A stretch of 64,000 nt of DNA from JBFWVJ01 sp050246795. GTDB taxonomy: Bacteria; Patescibacteriota; Gracilibacteria; JAUYGZ01. The stretch is taken from the NCBI GenBank assembly GCA_050246795.1, contig JBFWVJ010000006.1, forward strand, positions 1 through 64,000, read 5' to 3'. The stretch's first letter is position 1, and every line of letters begins with the position of its first letter. The translations under genes were made by a program, and so were the position numbers. Positions 46,528 to 55,174 of the stretch are shown piece after piece. Below the pieces are notes generated by a model, which worked only from the letters and a program-made list of their open reading frames with translations, was not told the origin of the DNA and did no database searches.

Positions 46528-47607
46528 TTAGAGGTCAGCGACGAATTTGTCAAAAATCCATCCCGTATCCTCCGGTCCGGGGCTCGCTTCAGGGTGGAAC
46601 TGAACGGAGTAAAACGGTTTTTTGACGTGATAGATCCCTTCCACCGTCCCATCATTCAAATTTTTAAACCAGACCTTAAAGTCCTTCGGAAGCGAGCGGG
46701 GCTTGATGGCATACCCATGATTTTGAGAAGTCACATAGCACTTTTTCGTGTTCATATCCATGACGGGCTGGTTGAAGGACCGATTTCCGTACTTCATCTT
46801 GTACGTCGTGCCTCCGGCTCCAAGTGCCATCAACTGCGATCCCAAACAAATTCCCAAAATAGGCTTGTTTTGGTGTTCTAGGGCGTGTTCCATGAGTTCA
46901 ATCGTTTTCTTCACCTTCTTTGGATCCCCAGGGCCATTCGAAAACAGCAGTCCATGGTATCCTCTCAAATCACGATCTTCAAAGAAGTCATAGTTCCAAG
47001 GAACTCGAATGACCGTCACGTCTCGAGACAGAAGAGATCGGATAATGTTCTCTTTTACGCCGGTATCGATCAGAATCACCTTTTTCTTCCCGGCGGAGTA
47101 GGTAATGGGTTCTTTACAGGAAACCTCTGCCACCAGGTTGCGCTCATTGGGATCCTCCAATTTCTCCTTTTTCTCATTCGTGACGGCGACGATTTTGCCC
47201 AGCATCGCTCCCTTTTCTCGAAGCTTCTTCGTCAGCGCGCGGGTATCGATGCCGGTGATGGCGGGGATTTCTTGCTCGTCAAGCCATTGTCCCAAGCTCT
47301 TCTTGGCCGTCCAATGGGAATAGGTATCACTGTATTCGGAAACGATCACTCCACTCATATGAATGCGGTCGGATTCAAAATTCTCAATGACCCCATGGTT
47401 TCTGCGGGTGTCATCAACGCCGTAATTCCCGATCAAAGGATAGGTGAGGACTAGGATCTGACCCTTATAACTCGGATCGGTAAGCGACTCCGGATACCCC
47501 ATCATGCCCGTGCTAAAAACCACTTCACCTGAAGTTTCTTTGAGCTTTCCAAATGAGGTGCCAATGTATTCTGATCCGTCCTCGAGGACGAGTTTAAGCT
47601 TGAACAT
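46528..47607 (-). CDS. carA: Carbamoyl-phosphate synthase small subunit
   Basis: Glutamine-hydrolysing subunit feeding ammonia to CarB for pyrimidine and arginine synthesis. The N-terminal CarA domain (KLVLEDGSEYIGTSFG, STGMMGYPESLTDPSYKGQI, GIDTRALTKKLREKGAM) and the amidotransferase domain (FSNGPGDP, GICLGSQLMALG with nucleophile Cys, SVQFHPEASPGPED) are complete. The ATG at 47607 gives 359 aa; a longer frame to 47688 reads through heptamer repeats. No carB is in the window. Confidence 0.95.
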   Translation of the reverse strand: MFKLKLVLEDGSEYIGTSFGKLKETSGEVVFSTGMMGYPESLTDPSYKGQILVLTYPLIGNYGVDDTRRNHGVIENFESDRIHMSGVIVSEYSDTYSHWTAKKSLGQWLDEQEIPAITGIDTRALTKKLREKGAMLGKIVAVTNEKKEKLEDPNERNLVAEVSCKEPITYSAGKKKVILIDTGVKENIIRSLLSRDVTVIRVPWNYDFFEDRDLRGYHGLLFSNGPGDPKKVKKTIELMEHALEHQNKPILGICLGSQLMALGAGGTTYKMKYGNRSFNQPVMDMNTKKCYVTSQNHGYAIKPRSLPKDFKVWFKNLNDGTVEGIYHVKKPFYSVQFHPEASPGPEDTGWIFDKFVADL

Positions 47608-47613
47608 TGCTTC

Positions 47614-47684
47614 GTTTAGAGTTAAGAGTTCATAGTTGAAGGTTTTCCCCACCATAAACCATAAACCATCAACTATCAACCCTC
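47614..47684 (-). repeat. Opposed 7-bp tandem repeats upstream of carA
   Basis: On the plus strand four GTT-type units (GTTTAGA, GTTAAGA, GTTCATA, GTTGAAG, 47614-47641) face five AAC-type units (ACCATA, AACCATA, AACCATC, AACTATC, AACCCTC, 47651-47684). They are the same heptamer family as 33834-33897 and lie in the gap between rlmH and the carA start. Confidence 0.8.
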
Positions 47685-48149
47685 TCATTTATGGTATTTC
47701 ATTCCGCGCTGTATAGTAAAGACTCTGTAGAGTTGTTCAAGTAAAACTAATCGCACGATTTGGTGGTTCATGGTGAGGGCGGAAAGTGACAGCACGAGGT
47801 CCGCTTTTTCCAGGATTTGAGGGGCTAAACCATGAGAGCTGCCGATGATGAAGCAGATTTTTCCAATCCCTTGGTCCTTGAGCTTGGTGAAGTGCTGCTC
47901 CAGTTGTTCGGTGGTGAAACCCTTCCCTTTATCGTCCAGGACCACCAAGTATTCATCGGGGCGAAGTGCTTGCTGAAGGGTTTCCGCTTCCCTTTCCAAG
48001 ACCTTCCTCACATCGTCATGTACCCGCTCGTCTTTTAGGTAGGCCAATTCTAGCTCCGCCAATGGGGAGATTTTCTTGCTGAAATCAGCGATTCCTTCCC
48101 CGATATAGGAGTCTTTGTTTTTCCCGAGCATGAGCAGTCGGATCTTCAT
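47685..48149 (-). CDS. rlmH: 23S rRNA (pseudouridine1915-N3)-methyltransferase RlmH
   Basis: SPOUT methyltransferase acting on helix 69 of assembled ribosomes. Typical stretches are MKIRLLMLGKNKDSYIGEGI, EYLVVLDDKGKGFTTEQL, ICFIIGSSHGL and SLSALTMNHQIVRLVLLEQLYRVFTIQRGMKYH. The knot loop GSSHGL varies from the more usual GG-x-x-G, but the C-terminal trefoil half is well conserved. 154 aa, normal length. 4-bp overlap with the upstream gene. Confidence 0.96.
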   Translation of the reverse strand: MKIRLLMLGKNKDSYIGEGIADFSKKISPLAELELAYLKDERVHDDVRKVLEREAETLQQALRPDEYLVVLDDKGKGFTTEQLEQHFTKLKDQGIGKICFIIGSSHGLAPQILEKADLVLSLSALTMNHQIVRLVLLEQLYRVFTIQRGMKYHK

Positions 48150-48556
48150 AATGGGACCCCCAAATCAGATAAGGCGCGTTTAAAGTGCTTCAAATTGGCT
48201 TCAGCTTGCCGTGTGGAAACATGGATGTCGATTTCGTGGGCAATGCGATTGCGCAGCTTATGGGCGGACCAGACTCCGTTATTATCCCGAAAAACCGATC
48301 GGGCTTTCTTCATTTTTTCTCCTAACGTTCCCGTAAACCCCGCTTTTTTTAGGGCATGGTCCAAGAGCTTATCAGCCTTTAAAAGAGCCTGCTCGGGATG
48401 CTTATGAACGGTAGACTCCACCTCCTTCCACATCAGCTGGATCACTTTGATCTCTCGGTTCGAAATCCTCTGTTTGCGATACAACAAAACATACAGCCCA
48501 AACAACAAGATCAAAACCGCTATTCCCATGAGAATAATCCAGGGCTCAATATTCAT
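48146..48556 (-). CDS. Membrane-anchored HEPN-like protein, 136 aa
   Basis: One N-terminal transmembrane helix (about 6-26) followed by a helical domain. That domain holds R102-N-R-I-A-H107, which fits the R-x4-H signature of HEPN ribonucleases, at the end of AHKLRNRIAHE. HEPN proteins often act in RNA cleavage or as toxin-like effectors, but many have no toxic role. The gene overlaps rlmH and the upstream PH-like gene by 4 bp each, so the three are co-translated. The function is otherwise unknown. Confidence 0.75.
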   Translation of the reverse strand: MNIEPWIILMGIAVLILLFGLYVLLYRKQRISNREIKVIQLMWKEVESTVHKHPEQALLKADKLLDHALKKAGFTGTLGEKMKKARSVFRDNNGVWSAHKLRNRIAHEIDIHVSTRQAEANLKHFKRALSDLGVPL

Positions 48557-49134
48557 GAATTTACTTTTATATGGCTTTCAATAATCTCCGCCAGAAGGCC
48601 TTTCAATGATTCAGCATTCTGCACGTTTTTATTTATCAAGGCTTCCCCTCTGATTTTACTGAGCCATGAAGCGGCTATATGAGGACTAAATACCTTTTCC
48701 ATGCGAATATTGACCCCGGAGGATTTGATCAGGTGGATGTTCCCATAGTTGAGCACCGTTTGCTTGATCCCTTTTACTTCCACATCCACGGATTCCACGG
48801 AGGTATATTCCACCCTGCTCGAACGCTGCTTAAAAAACCCGTCCCAAGAGGTCTCAATAATGCTCACATCAGTCAAGAGCCAGGCGTCCAAATACCAGTC
48901 CAAAAAGGCATAAATGCTGTACATGAGCGATAAGATCAGCCATCCATAAAAAAAGTAGCTGATCGGATTGAAAAGACCGGTGAAAAAAATGATGACCGAA
49001 AGAGGGATCAGGTATCCAACGATCCCAATTTTGAGCATCTGGTCTTTGACAGTGATCCAATGGTGATTGATCACAAAAAGCAGGGTTTCGCCCTTATCAA
49101 GGTATCTTTTGAACAAAAGTCGTTTGAAGAACAT
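48553..49134 (-). CDS. Membrane protein with bacterial PH-like domain, 193 aa
   Basis: Two adjacent transmembrane helices (about 35-57 and 60-82) followed by a beta-rich region (TDVSIIETSWDGFFKQRSSRVEYTSVES... with NYGNIHLIKSSG) that resembles bacterial PH (YdbS/YdbT-like, DUF304) domains. The family is poorly characterised and tends to be membrane-associated. It starts the small operon with the HEPN-like gene and rlmH; the tRNA-Leu pair lies upstream. Confidence 0.75.
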   Translation of the reverse strand: MFFKRLLFKRYLDKGETLLFVINHHWITVKDQMLKIGIVGYLIPLSVIIFFTGLFNPISYFFYGWLILSLMYSIYAFLDWYLDAWLLTDVSIIETSWDGFFKQRSSRVEYTSVESVDVEVKGIKQTVLNYGNIHLIKSSGVNIRMEKVFSPHIAASWLSKIRGEALINKNVQNAESLKGLLAEIIESHIKVNS

Positions 49135-49196
49135 CAGTTCTTTTTAGAAGAATCTAGATGAATTATAAAGACGAAAAAGAGAAAGTCTAGGAAGGA

Positions 49197-49280
49197 TGGT
49201 GCCCAGGGTGGGACTTGAACCCACACAGCCGAAGCTACTAGCTCCTAAGGCTAGCGTGTCTGCCATTTCACCACCTGGGC
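49197..49280 (-). tRNA. tRNA-Leu(TAG)
   Basis: Class II tRNA with a long variable arm. Acceptor GCCCAGG / CCTGGGC, discriminator A, CCA encoded. The anticodon loop is CTTAGGA between GCTAG stems. 84 nt. Probably co-transcribed with tRNA-Leu(CAA) upstream. Confidence 0.96.
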
Positions 49281-49410
49281 AAGAGTTCGGATGAGTACAA
49301 AAAATTTTCAATTTTTCACACTCACCCGTCCTCCATTACGAATCCTCGTTCCTCGGCTTCTCAATTCCGGACCACTCTTGCTCGCAGCTCTGCACCTGGG
49401 CAAAAAACGA

Positions 49411-49496
49411 TGGTGCCCAAGGTGGGACTCGAACCCACAATCCACGAGGGAACACGATTTTGAGTCGTGCGCGTATACCAGTTCCGCCACTTGGGC
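49411..49496 (-). tRNA. tRNA-Leu(CAA)
   Basis: Class II tRNA. Acceptor GCCCAAG / CTTGGGC, discriminator A, CCA encoded. The anticodon loop is CTCAAAA between CACGA and TCGTG. 86 nt. A 130-bp spacer separates it from tRNA-Leu(TAG). Confidence 0.96.
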
Positions 49497-49512
49497 AATT
49501 TGTTGCTCAAAA

Positions 49513-49540
49513 ATAGTACTACAAGTTTTACGACTTGCAA
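49513..49540 (-). promoter_or_regulatory. Promoter of the tRNA-Leu pair
   Basis: TTGCAA (49535-49540) and TACTAT (complement of 49513-49518), 16-bp spacer, on the minus strand 17 bp before tRNA-Leu(CAA). Confidence 0.6.
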
Positions 49541-49578
49541 CTCTCATCAAGCATTTTCGGGCTTTGAATTTCCAGCCT

Positions 49579-50433
49579 CTAGCTCTTCCCCTCATACACC
49601 ATCAATCCATAATAATAGAAACAGAGGTAGATGATGAACGGGAGAAAGGCGACACTAATCGAAAACAGGTGGGTGAGGAGCATGATCAGCAGTGCCGGCA
49701 CCATGGCGTAAAACGATAGCTTGATGAGAAATGAGTACTGGATCGGCTTTTGACGAATGAGAAGGATAAGGAGTCCAAAGACAGAGCTAATAAGAGCCAG
49801 GATCCAGCTGCTGATGAAAGTGTAGAAAAACACCAAAGCGGTTCCCAATTGAAGCGCGACTCGACGTGCCCACTCCAAAATCGCAGGCAGATGCTGCTCC
49901 AGTAAGGGCCTGATCGAATTCTTGGAAAACGCAATCCCTTCCGGGATCTGCAATGACGCATATTCAACGACGGTGTTTTGAATTCCCGTAAACAGCACCA
50001 TCGCATCTTGAAGCACATATATCCCCGACAATTCTGGGGGCAGGGCGAGGAGTTGTTCCCGAGTTTTTTGCGTATCCACTTGAACCGTGAATATGGAAGA
50101 GGTGAGCTGTTCTTTTTGTAGTCTCAGTTCCTGGTTTTCATCAATCGTAAAATAATAGGAGAAATCCGAGGGAATCGTCTCGAGTCTCCCTTCACTCAAG
50201 ATCACTTCAAAGTCTGGCAGGTGTTGATCATAGTATCCTAAGATTTCCTCCGATCTCACCTGATGCTTGGAAAAATAGAGAGAGGTCAGCACAAAAAAGA
50301 CCAACGAAACCAGGAGGGAAAGCAGCAGGAGAAAACCAACAGCCCGCTTCAGGCTGATGTCCTTGATACGGCTGTAGAACTCAGGACTGGAGGAACTTCC
50401 GATGAGGCTGGTGATAAATCCCGGGGAGTACAT
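49579..50433 (-). CDS. DUF1189 family membrane protein, 284 aa
   Basis: The N-terminal SSSSPEFYSRIKDISLKRAVGFLLLLSLL start and overall layout fit DUF1189: one transmembrane helix (about 31-53), a large extracytoplasmic region (about 54-190), then a cluster of four or so C-terminal helices (about 195-280). The role of the family is unknown. It is divergent from the phosphoketolase gene with only a 12-bp gap between start codons, so their promoters must lie inside each other's coding sequence, or one start is called too early. Confidence 0.82.
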   Translation of the reverse strand: MYSPGFITSLIGSSSSPEFYSRIKDISLKRAVGFLLLLSLLVSLVFFVLTSLYFSKHQVRSEEILGYYDQHLPDFEVILSEGRLETIPSDFSYYFTIDENQELRLQKEQLTSSIFTVQVDTQKTREQLLALPPELSGIYVLQDAMVLFTGIQNTVVEYASLQIPEGIAFSKNSIRPLLEQHLPAILEWARRVALQLGTALVFFYTFISSWILALISSVFGLLILLIRQKPIQYSFLIKLSFYAMVPALLIMLLTHLFSISVAFLPFIIYLCFYYYGLMVYEGKS

Positions 50434-50445
50434 AAATAAAGAAAG

Positions 50446-52956
50446 ATGATCAAAGTGTACTCGTATTTTTTTCGAGAAGAAATCATCAAATGCAATCCGG
50501 ATTTCAATCGCTTTTTTGACAAGCCCAATCAGTATTCACTCCGGAACCGTAGTGCTATTCTAAGAGAAGTAATCGAGCCTATGTTCTGGAGTCGAAAATA
50601 TCCCAGCGTACGACAGATCCGAAGATATGTTCAGGCTGCCAATTATTTAGCGGCAGCTCAGATTTACCTGAAGGAGAATTTTCTCCTAAATGAGAAATTA
50701 AAACCGGAGCACATTAAGGACCGATTGCTCGGACACTGGGGGACTGTCCCTGGGATCAATTTTGTGTACGCTTATTGCAATTACCTCATCAAAAAATACG
50801 ATCAGGAAATGCTCTTCATCCTGGGGCCCGGTCACGGGTTTCCGGCACTTCAAGCCAACCTGTTCCTCGAAGGCGCCCTGACCAAGTACTACAAAAAAAT
50901 TTCTTACAACGAAAAAGGTATTGCCGAAATCATCCGAAACTTCAGCTGGCCATACGGGTACCCCAGTCATTCCAATCCTGGAGCCCCTGGAGTCATCCTC
51001 GAAGGAGGGGAGTTGGGGTATGCGCTGTCCACCGCTTTTGGCGCGGTTTTTGACAACCCAAATCTGATTGCTACCTGTCTGATCGGAGATGGTGAAGCAG
51101 AAACAGGTGCTACCGCGACCGCTTGGCATTCCAATAAATTCCTCGATCCGAAGACCTGCGGTGCCGTGCTCCCCATCCTTCACCTGAATGGCTACAAAAT
51201 CTCGGGCCCGACTATCTTTGGACGTATGAGCAATAAAGAGCTGATGTCGTTATTCTCTGGATACGGATATTATCCGATCATTGTGGAAGGGAAAGACCTC
51301 TACAGACCTATGCTGCGCGCGATGGAAAAATCCTACAAAGAAATTCGCGCCATCCAGAGAAGGGCCCGTGAAGGGAAAAAGCCGGTTGTTTCACCGCGCT
51401 GGCCTATGATCATCCTCAAATCCCCTAAAGGCTGGACGGGGATTCATCAGATTGGCAATAAACTGCTGGAGGGAAACTTTCTCTCTCATCAGGTGATCGC
51501 CAACAATTGCAAAAAAGATCCAGAAGAGCTGGAGTTAGTCGATCACTGGTTTCGATCCTATGAGTTTCAAAAGCACTTCAATCCGGAAAAAGGCGGTTTC
51601 TCAAAAAGTATCAAGGCGGTTATACCTCCCGATCATCTGAAAATGGGGCTGATCAAATATGCCTTCGGCGGACAGATCAGAAAGCCTCTGAAGCTGCCCG
51701 ACGCCAAGAAGTTTCAGATCAAGCTCATCGAACCCGGTCAGCTGAGCGGCAACTCCATGTACAAAACCGGAGATTACCTCAAGGAAATCCTTCATCTCAA
51801 TGAGAAAGAAAAGAATTTCCGCATTATGTCTCCTGATGAAACCTACTCCAACCGTATCAATGCCGTCTTCGAAGAAACGACTCGGGCCTTTGAGTGGCCA
51901 CTTCAAAAAAACGATCAGGATATGTCGCCTGGCGGGCGTGTCATGGAAATGCTCAGTGAAAATACGCTCCAGGGCTTCATGCAGGGATATGTTCTTACGG
52001 GTCGACACTCCATCTTTGTCTCCTACGAAGCCTTCATCCAGATCGTCAGCAGCATGGTCGACCAATACGCGAAGTTCATCAAGGCATCTGCTGAATTTCC
52101 CTGGAGAAAACCGGTGTCATCGATCAACTATATTCTGACAAGTCTCGGCTGGAGGCAGGACCACAACGGGTTTTCCCATCAAAACCCGGGATTCATCAGC
52201 AACATGCTCGTCAAACACGGCAGTTTCATTTCCGTGTACTTTCCCGCGGACGCCAACGGCATGCTGGTGACCTTGGAGGATTGCTTTAACGATACCAATC
52301 GCATCAACATTATTGTCGCCGGGAAAAATTACCTGCCCCAGTGGAGGACCCTGCAGGAGGCGAAGGCTCAGCAAAAAAAAGGATATGCGATTTGGGATTT
52401 TGCGAGCCATAAATCCCCCGATATTGTCCTGGCGTCGGCCGGGGATTATCCGACCCAGGAAGCTCTCGCAGCCGTTAACATCCTTCGTTTCTTGATGCCC
52501 AAAGTAAAAGTGCGATATGTAAACGTATCGGAGCTCACCGCCTTAGGACTAGGGGATGAAAAAAAGGCGATGTCCAAGCAAGAGTTCATCAATCACTTCA
52601 CCAAAGACAAGCCCATCATTTTCAACTTCCACGGCTATCCAGAAACCATTAAGAAAATGTTCTTTGGGCACAGTTCCGGCAAGCGCGTGCTGATCAACGG
52701 ATACACAGAAGAAGGGTCAACCACTACTCCCTTCGACTTGCAAATTCGCAACAGGACTTCTCGCTATCAGCTCGTACTGGAAGTCTGTGAATTTCTTAAA
52801 GGAACGAAGGTGCTTTCAGTCCGCGAAGCATCGAGTATAAAGAAAATGATTCACAAAAAAATCGAGGAACACAAAGAATATGTGATCACCCACGGAGTGG
52901 ATCCTGATATTCTGACGAATTGGAAGTGGGGAGAGTACCCAGCGGAGCTGGCATAG
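50446..52956 (+). CDS. xfp: Xylulose-5-phosphate / fructose-6-phosphate phosphoketolase
   Basis: ThDP enzyme that splits xylulose 5-phosphate or fructose 6-phosphate with phosphate to acetyl phosphate and an aldose phosphate. Hallmarks are LLGHWGTVPGINFVYA, LGPGHGFPALQANLFLEG, GYPSHSNPGAPG with EGGELGYALSTAFGA, and the ThDP motif GDGEAETGATATAWHSNKFL. 836 aa; typical enzymes are about 790-825. An ATG at 50581 (residue 46) would give 791 aa and the usual N-terminus, so the first 45 residues are doubtful. The following acetate kinase uses its product. Confidence 0.95.
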   Translation: MIKVYSYFFREEIIKCNPDFNRFFDKPNQYSLRNRSAILREVIEPMFWSRKYPSVRQIRRYVQAANYLAAAQIYLKENFLLNEKLKPEHIKDRLLGHWGTVPGINFVYAYCNYLIKKYDQEMLFILGPGHGFPALQANLFLEGALTKYYKKISYNEKGIAEIIRNFSWPYGYPSHSNPGAPGVILEGGELGYALSTAFGAVFDNPNLIATCLIGDGEAETGATATAWHSNKFLDPKTCGAVLPILHLNGYKISGPTIFGRMSNKELMSLFSGYGYYPIIVEGKDLYRPMLRAMEKSYKEIRAIQRRAREGKKPVVSPRWPMIILKSPKGWTGIHQIGNKLLEGNFLSHQVIANNCKKDPEELELVDHWFRSYEFQKHFNPEKGGFSKSIKAVIPPDHLKMGLIKYAFGGQIRKPLKLPDAKKFQIKLIEPGQLSGNSMYKTGDYLKEILHLNEKEKNFRIMSPDETYSNRINAVFEETTRAFEWPLQKNDQDMSPGGRVMEMLSENTLQGFMQGYVLTGRHSIFVSYEAFIQIVSSMVDQYAKFIKASAEFPWRKPVSSINYILTSLGWRQDHNGFSHQNPGFISNMLVKHGSFISVYFPADANGMLVTLEDCFNDTNRINIIVAGKNYLPQWRTLQEAKAQQKKGYAIWDFASHKSPDIVLASAGDYPTQEALAAVNILRFLMPKVKVRYVNVSELTALGLGDEKKAMSKQEFINHFTKDKPIIFNFHGYPETIKKMFFGHSSGKRVLINGYTEEGSTTTPFDLQIRNRTSRYQLVLEVCEFLKGTKVLSVREASSIKKMIHKKIEEHKEYVITHGVDPDILTNWKWGEYPAELA

Positions 52957-52958
52957 CC

Positions 52959-52990
52959 AGCGAATTTTCAATCATCAAATTTTCAATTTT
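52959..52990 (+). repeat. Short A+T tandem repeats before ackA
   Basis: Units AATTTTC, AATCATC, AAATTTTC, AATTTTC of about 7 bp lead straight into the AATG of the ackA start; a GCTGGC-ATA-GCCAGC hairpin precedes them. Confidence 0.55.
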
Positions 52991-52992
52991 CA

Positions 52993-54126
52993 ATGGCGAT
53001 TTCACTTATAGCAAATGCTGGGAGTGCGACTTATAAGTATGGACTGTTCAACGGAAGAAAAATAATAGCGTCATATCTCTATCAGAAAGAAGGAGAAAAT
53101 ATTTTTACGTTTTGCAAAAATGATGGGGAGAAAGAAACTATTTCTCAACAGCAGTTCGAGAATTCACTCTCTGATCTCAAGAAGAGGGAGGCAGCAATGA
53201 TGTCAGAAATCGGACAAATAGCCTTCAGGGTGGTCCATGGAGGAAGCGTTTTTACCAAGCCCACTTTTGTGACACCTTCCGTCATCAAATCATTGGAAAA
53301 GTTGAATCATCTTGCGCCCCTTCACAATCCCTTTTCTCTGCGATTGATCAAGCAGGCACAAAAAATGTATCCGCAGTGCAAAAAGCTGCTGGTCTTCGAT
53401 ACATCTTTTCATTCGGGGATCGAGATTGAAAATAGAACGTATCCGATCCCAAAAGATCTTCAAAAAAAATATGGAATCAGAAGGTACGGCTTTCATGGTA
53501 TTGTCTGTGAATCGATCGTTCGACAAATGGGGTGGAGGCTTTCCAAGCGAACTATTATTTGTCACCTCGGCAGTGGCTGCAGCGTGACCGCACTGCTCAA
53601 AGGAAAGAGCATCGATACCAGCATGGGATTTACGCCTTTGGAAGGATTGGTGATGGGGACGAGGGCTGGAGACCTCGACCCTGGTTTACTAGTGGAACTG
53701 GAAAAGAAAATGGGAAATAGAAAACTGGAGGAAGTCTTGAACAAATCATCAGGACTCAAGGCGCTTGCTGGCACGAGTGACATGAGAGAAATTTTGAGGA
53801 AGGCTGAAAAAGGAAATCGCGACGCGAACGTAGCCATCGAAATCTTTTGCAAAAAAGCCGCAAAAGAAATCGCCTCTCAGGTCGTCTCGCTTGGTGGTCT
53901 TGATCAGATCATTTTCTCAGGAGGCATCGGTGAAAACGCTCCGCTGATTCGGCAAAAAATTTGTGAATACTTGAAGCCACTGGGGGTTGCTATTCATCAA
54001 AAAAGGAATCAAAAAGCGAAAGCCAGAAAATCCTTTGCGAAACGGTTCTCAAAGATTAGACTCAGTTATGTCAGGGCAGATGAGCAGTCAGAAATGGCGC
54101 ATCAGCTACAAGCACTCCTCCCATGA
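52993..54126 (+). CDS. ackA: Acetate kinase
   Basis: Converts acetyl phosphate and ADP to acetate and ATP. Family strings are ANAGSATYKYGLF (N-terminal, N-x-G-S-x-x-x-K), VVHGG, APLHNP, FDTSFH, RYGFHGI, CHLGSGCSV, DTSMGFTPLEGLVMGTRAGDLDPG and FSGGIGENAP. At 377 aa it is slightly shorter than typical (about 400). Directly after phosphoketolase, it completes a short ATP-yielding route from pentose phosphates without phosphotransacetylase. It overlaps the EamA transporter start by 4 bp. Confidence 0.96.
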   Translation: MAISLIANAGSATYKYGLFNGRKIIASYLYQKEGENIFTFCKNDGEKETISQQQFENSLSDLKKREAAMMSEIGQIAFRVVHGGSVFTKPTFVTPSVIKSLEKLNHLAPLHNPFSLRLIKQAQKMYPQCKKLLVFDTSFHSGIEIENRTYPIPKDLQKKYGIRRYGFHGIVCESIVRQMGWRLSKRTIICHLGSGCSVTALLKGKSIDTSMGFTPLEGLVMGTRAGDLDPGLLVELEKKMGNRKLEEVLNKSSGLKALAGTSDMREILRKAEKGNRDANVAIEIFCKKAAKEIASQVVSLGGLDQIIFSGGIGENAPLIRQKICEYLKPLGVAIHQKRNQKAKARKSFAKRFSKIRLSYVRADEQSEMAHQLQALLP

Positions 54127-55004
54127 ACCATCATTCCAGAACCCTTCTTGTTCTCAACCTCGCGGTGGTTTTATTAGGCTTGAATTCTCTTTTCGCGAAA
54201 GCCATCTCACTTGATGCCGGTTCCACGATTTTCTTTCGAGCGATGATCGCGATGGTTTCGCTTTTTTGCTTGAAGGCTTGGATGAAGGACAGGTCAACAA
54301 TGAAAATGAAAGAGATTGTTTTGCAAATTCTCTTAGGTCTCCTCATGGGATTGCATTGGATCACTTTTTTCCATGCGATCAAAATTTCGAGTATCGCCCT
54401 CGGTCTCATTTCCACCTTTACCTTTCCGGTTGTTACAGCTCTTTTAGAACCTCTCATCACCAAAAAGCCGCACCACTCTAAAGACCTGCTTTTTTCACTC
54501 TTCGCATTTACGGGGATCTTGATCATGGTTCCAAATTGGGAGATAGCCGACCAGTCTACACAAGGCATCCTCTGGGGCCTGCTTTCATCAGTAGTGTTTT
54601 CACTGAGGAATATTTGGAGCAGAAAAAGTGTCGAGACGCATTCGTCGGTTCAGGTTATGGGCTTTCAAATGCTTGGAGTCATCCTCATCTCAGCCCCCTT
54701 TTTGTTCCAACTTCAAAACGCTCCTACAGCAGAAGATGTGCTTTTTCTATTCCTGATGGGGGTGGTCACGACCGCGTGTGCTCATACGCTTTTCATCAAC
54801 AGCTTGAAGCATCTGAAAGCCAAAACAGCTTCCATCTTTTCCAGCATGCAGGTAGTTTATGGGGTTTTGTTCGCCTTCCTGATCTTTCAAGAAGTTCCCA
54901 GTGGAAGAGAAATATTCGGTGGCGGCGTGATCTTGTTGGCCGTTATTTTTGAGTCCATCACCCACTACAAAAAAAAGTCAGAAGTGATAGAGATGGAGAA
55001 TTGA
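54123..55004 (+). CDS. EamA/DMT-family transporter
   Basis: Ten hydrophobic segments in two five-helix halves, as in drug/metabolite transporters. Typical strings are GLNSLFAKAISLDAGSTIFFRAMIA, LMGLHWITFFHAIKISSIALGLIS and, in the second half, TTACAHTLFINSLKHLKAKTASIFSSMQ with VYGVLFAFLIFQEVPSGREI. The substrate is unknown; amino-acid or metabolite export is common in the family. Co-translated with ackA (ATGA overlap), which does not by itself indicate the substrate. Confidence 0.92.
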   Translation: MNHHSRTLLVLNLAVVLLGLNSLFAKAISLDAGSTIFFRAMIAMVSLFCLKAWMKDRSTMKMKEIVLQILLGLLMGLHWITFFHAIKISSIALGLISTFTFPVVTALLEPLITKKPHHSKDLLFSLFAFTGILIMVPNWEIADQSTQGILWGLLSSVVFSLRNIWSRKSVETHSSVQVMGFQMLGVILISAPFLFQLQNAPTAEDVLFLFLMGVVTTACAHTLFINSLKHLKAKTASIFSSMQVVYGVLFAFLIFQEVPSGREIFGGGVILLAVIFESITHYKKKSEVIEMEN

Positions 55005-55006
55005 GG

Positions 55007-55081
55007 TGGTTGCGGGGAGTGGATTCGAACCACTGACCTCCGGGTTATGAGCCCGACGAGCTGCCACTGCTCTACCCCGCA
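55007..55081 (-). tRNA. Initiator tRNA-fMet(CAT)
   Basis: Anticodon loop CTCATAA with three consecutive G-C pairs below it (GGG/CCC), the hallmark of initiator tRNA. Body resembles E. coli fMet (TCGTCGGGCTCATAACCCG). Acceptor TGCGGGG / CCCCGCA, discriminator A, CCA encoded. Position 1 is T pairing weakly with A72, where most bacterial initiators have a C1-A72 mismatch. 75 nt. Confidence 0.95.
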
Positions 55082-55174
55082 GAGACAGTGTAGTGGTAAA
55101 TCGCTGAATGATCAAATAAATCCCGGGGGAAAGGGTCTCTATTCACTCCGAAGAAATACTAAAGAAAACCTTTC

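Noticed and set aside
49381..49410. Remnant of another tRNA-Leu between the two leucine tRNAs
   Set aside because: Only a short GCACCTGGGC-like end is similar to the neighbouring tRNA; no arms or loops can be built.
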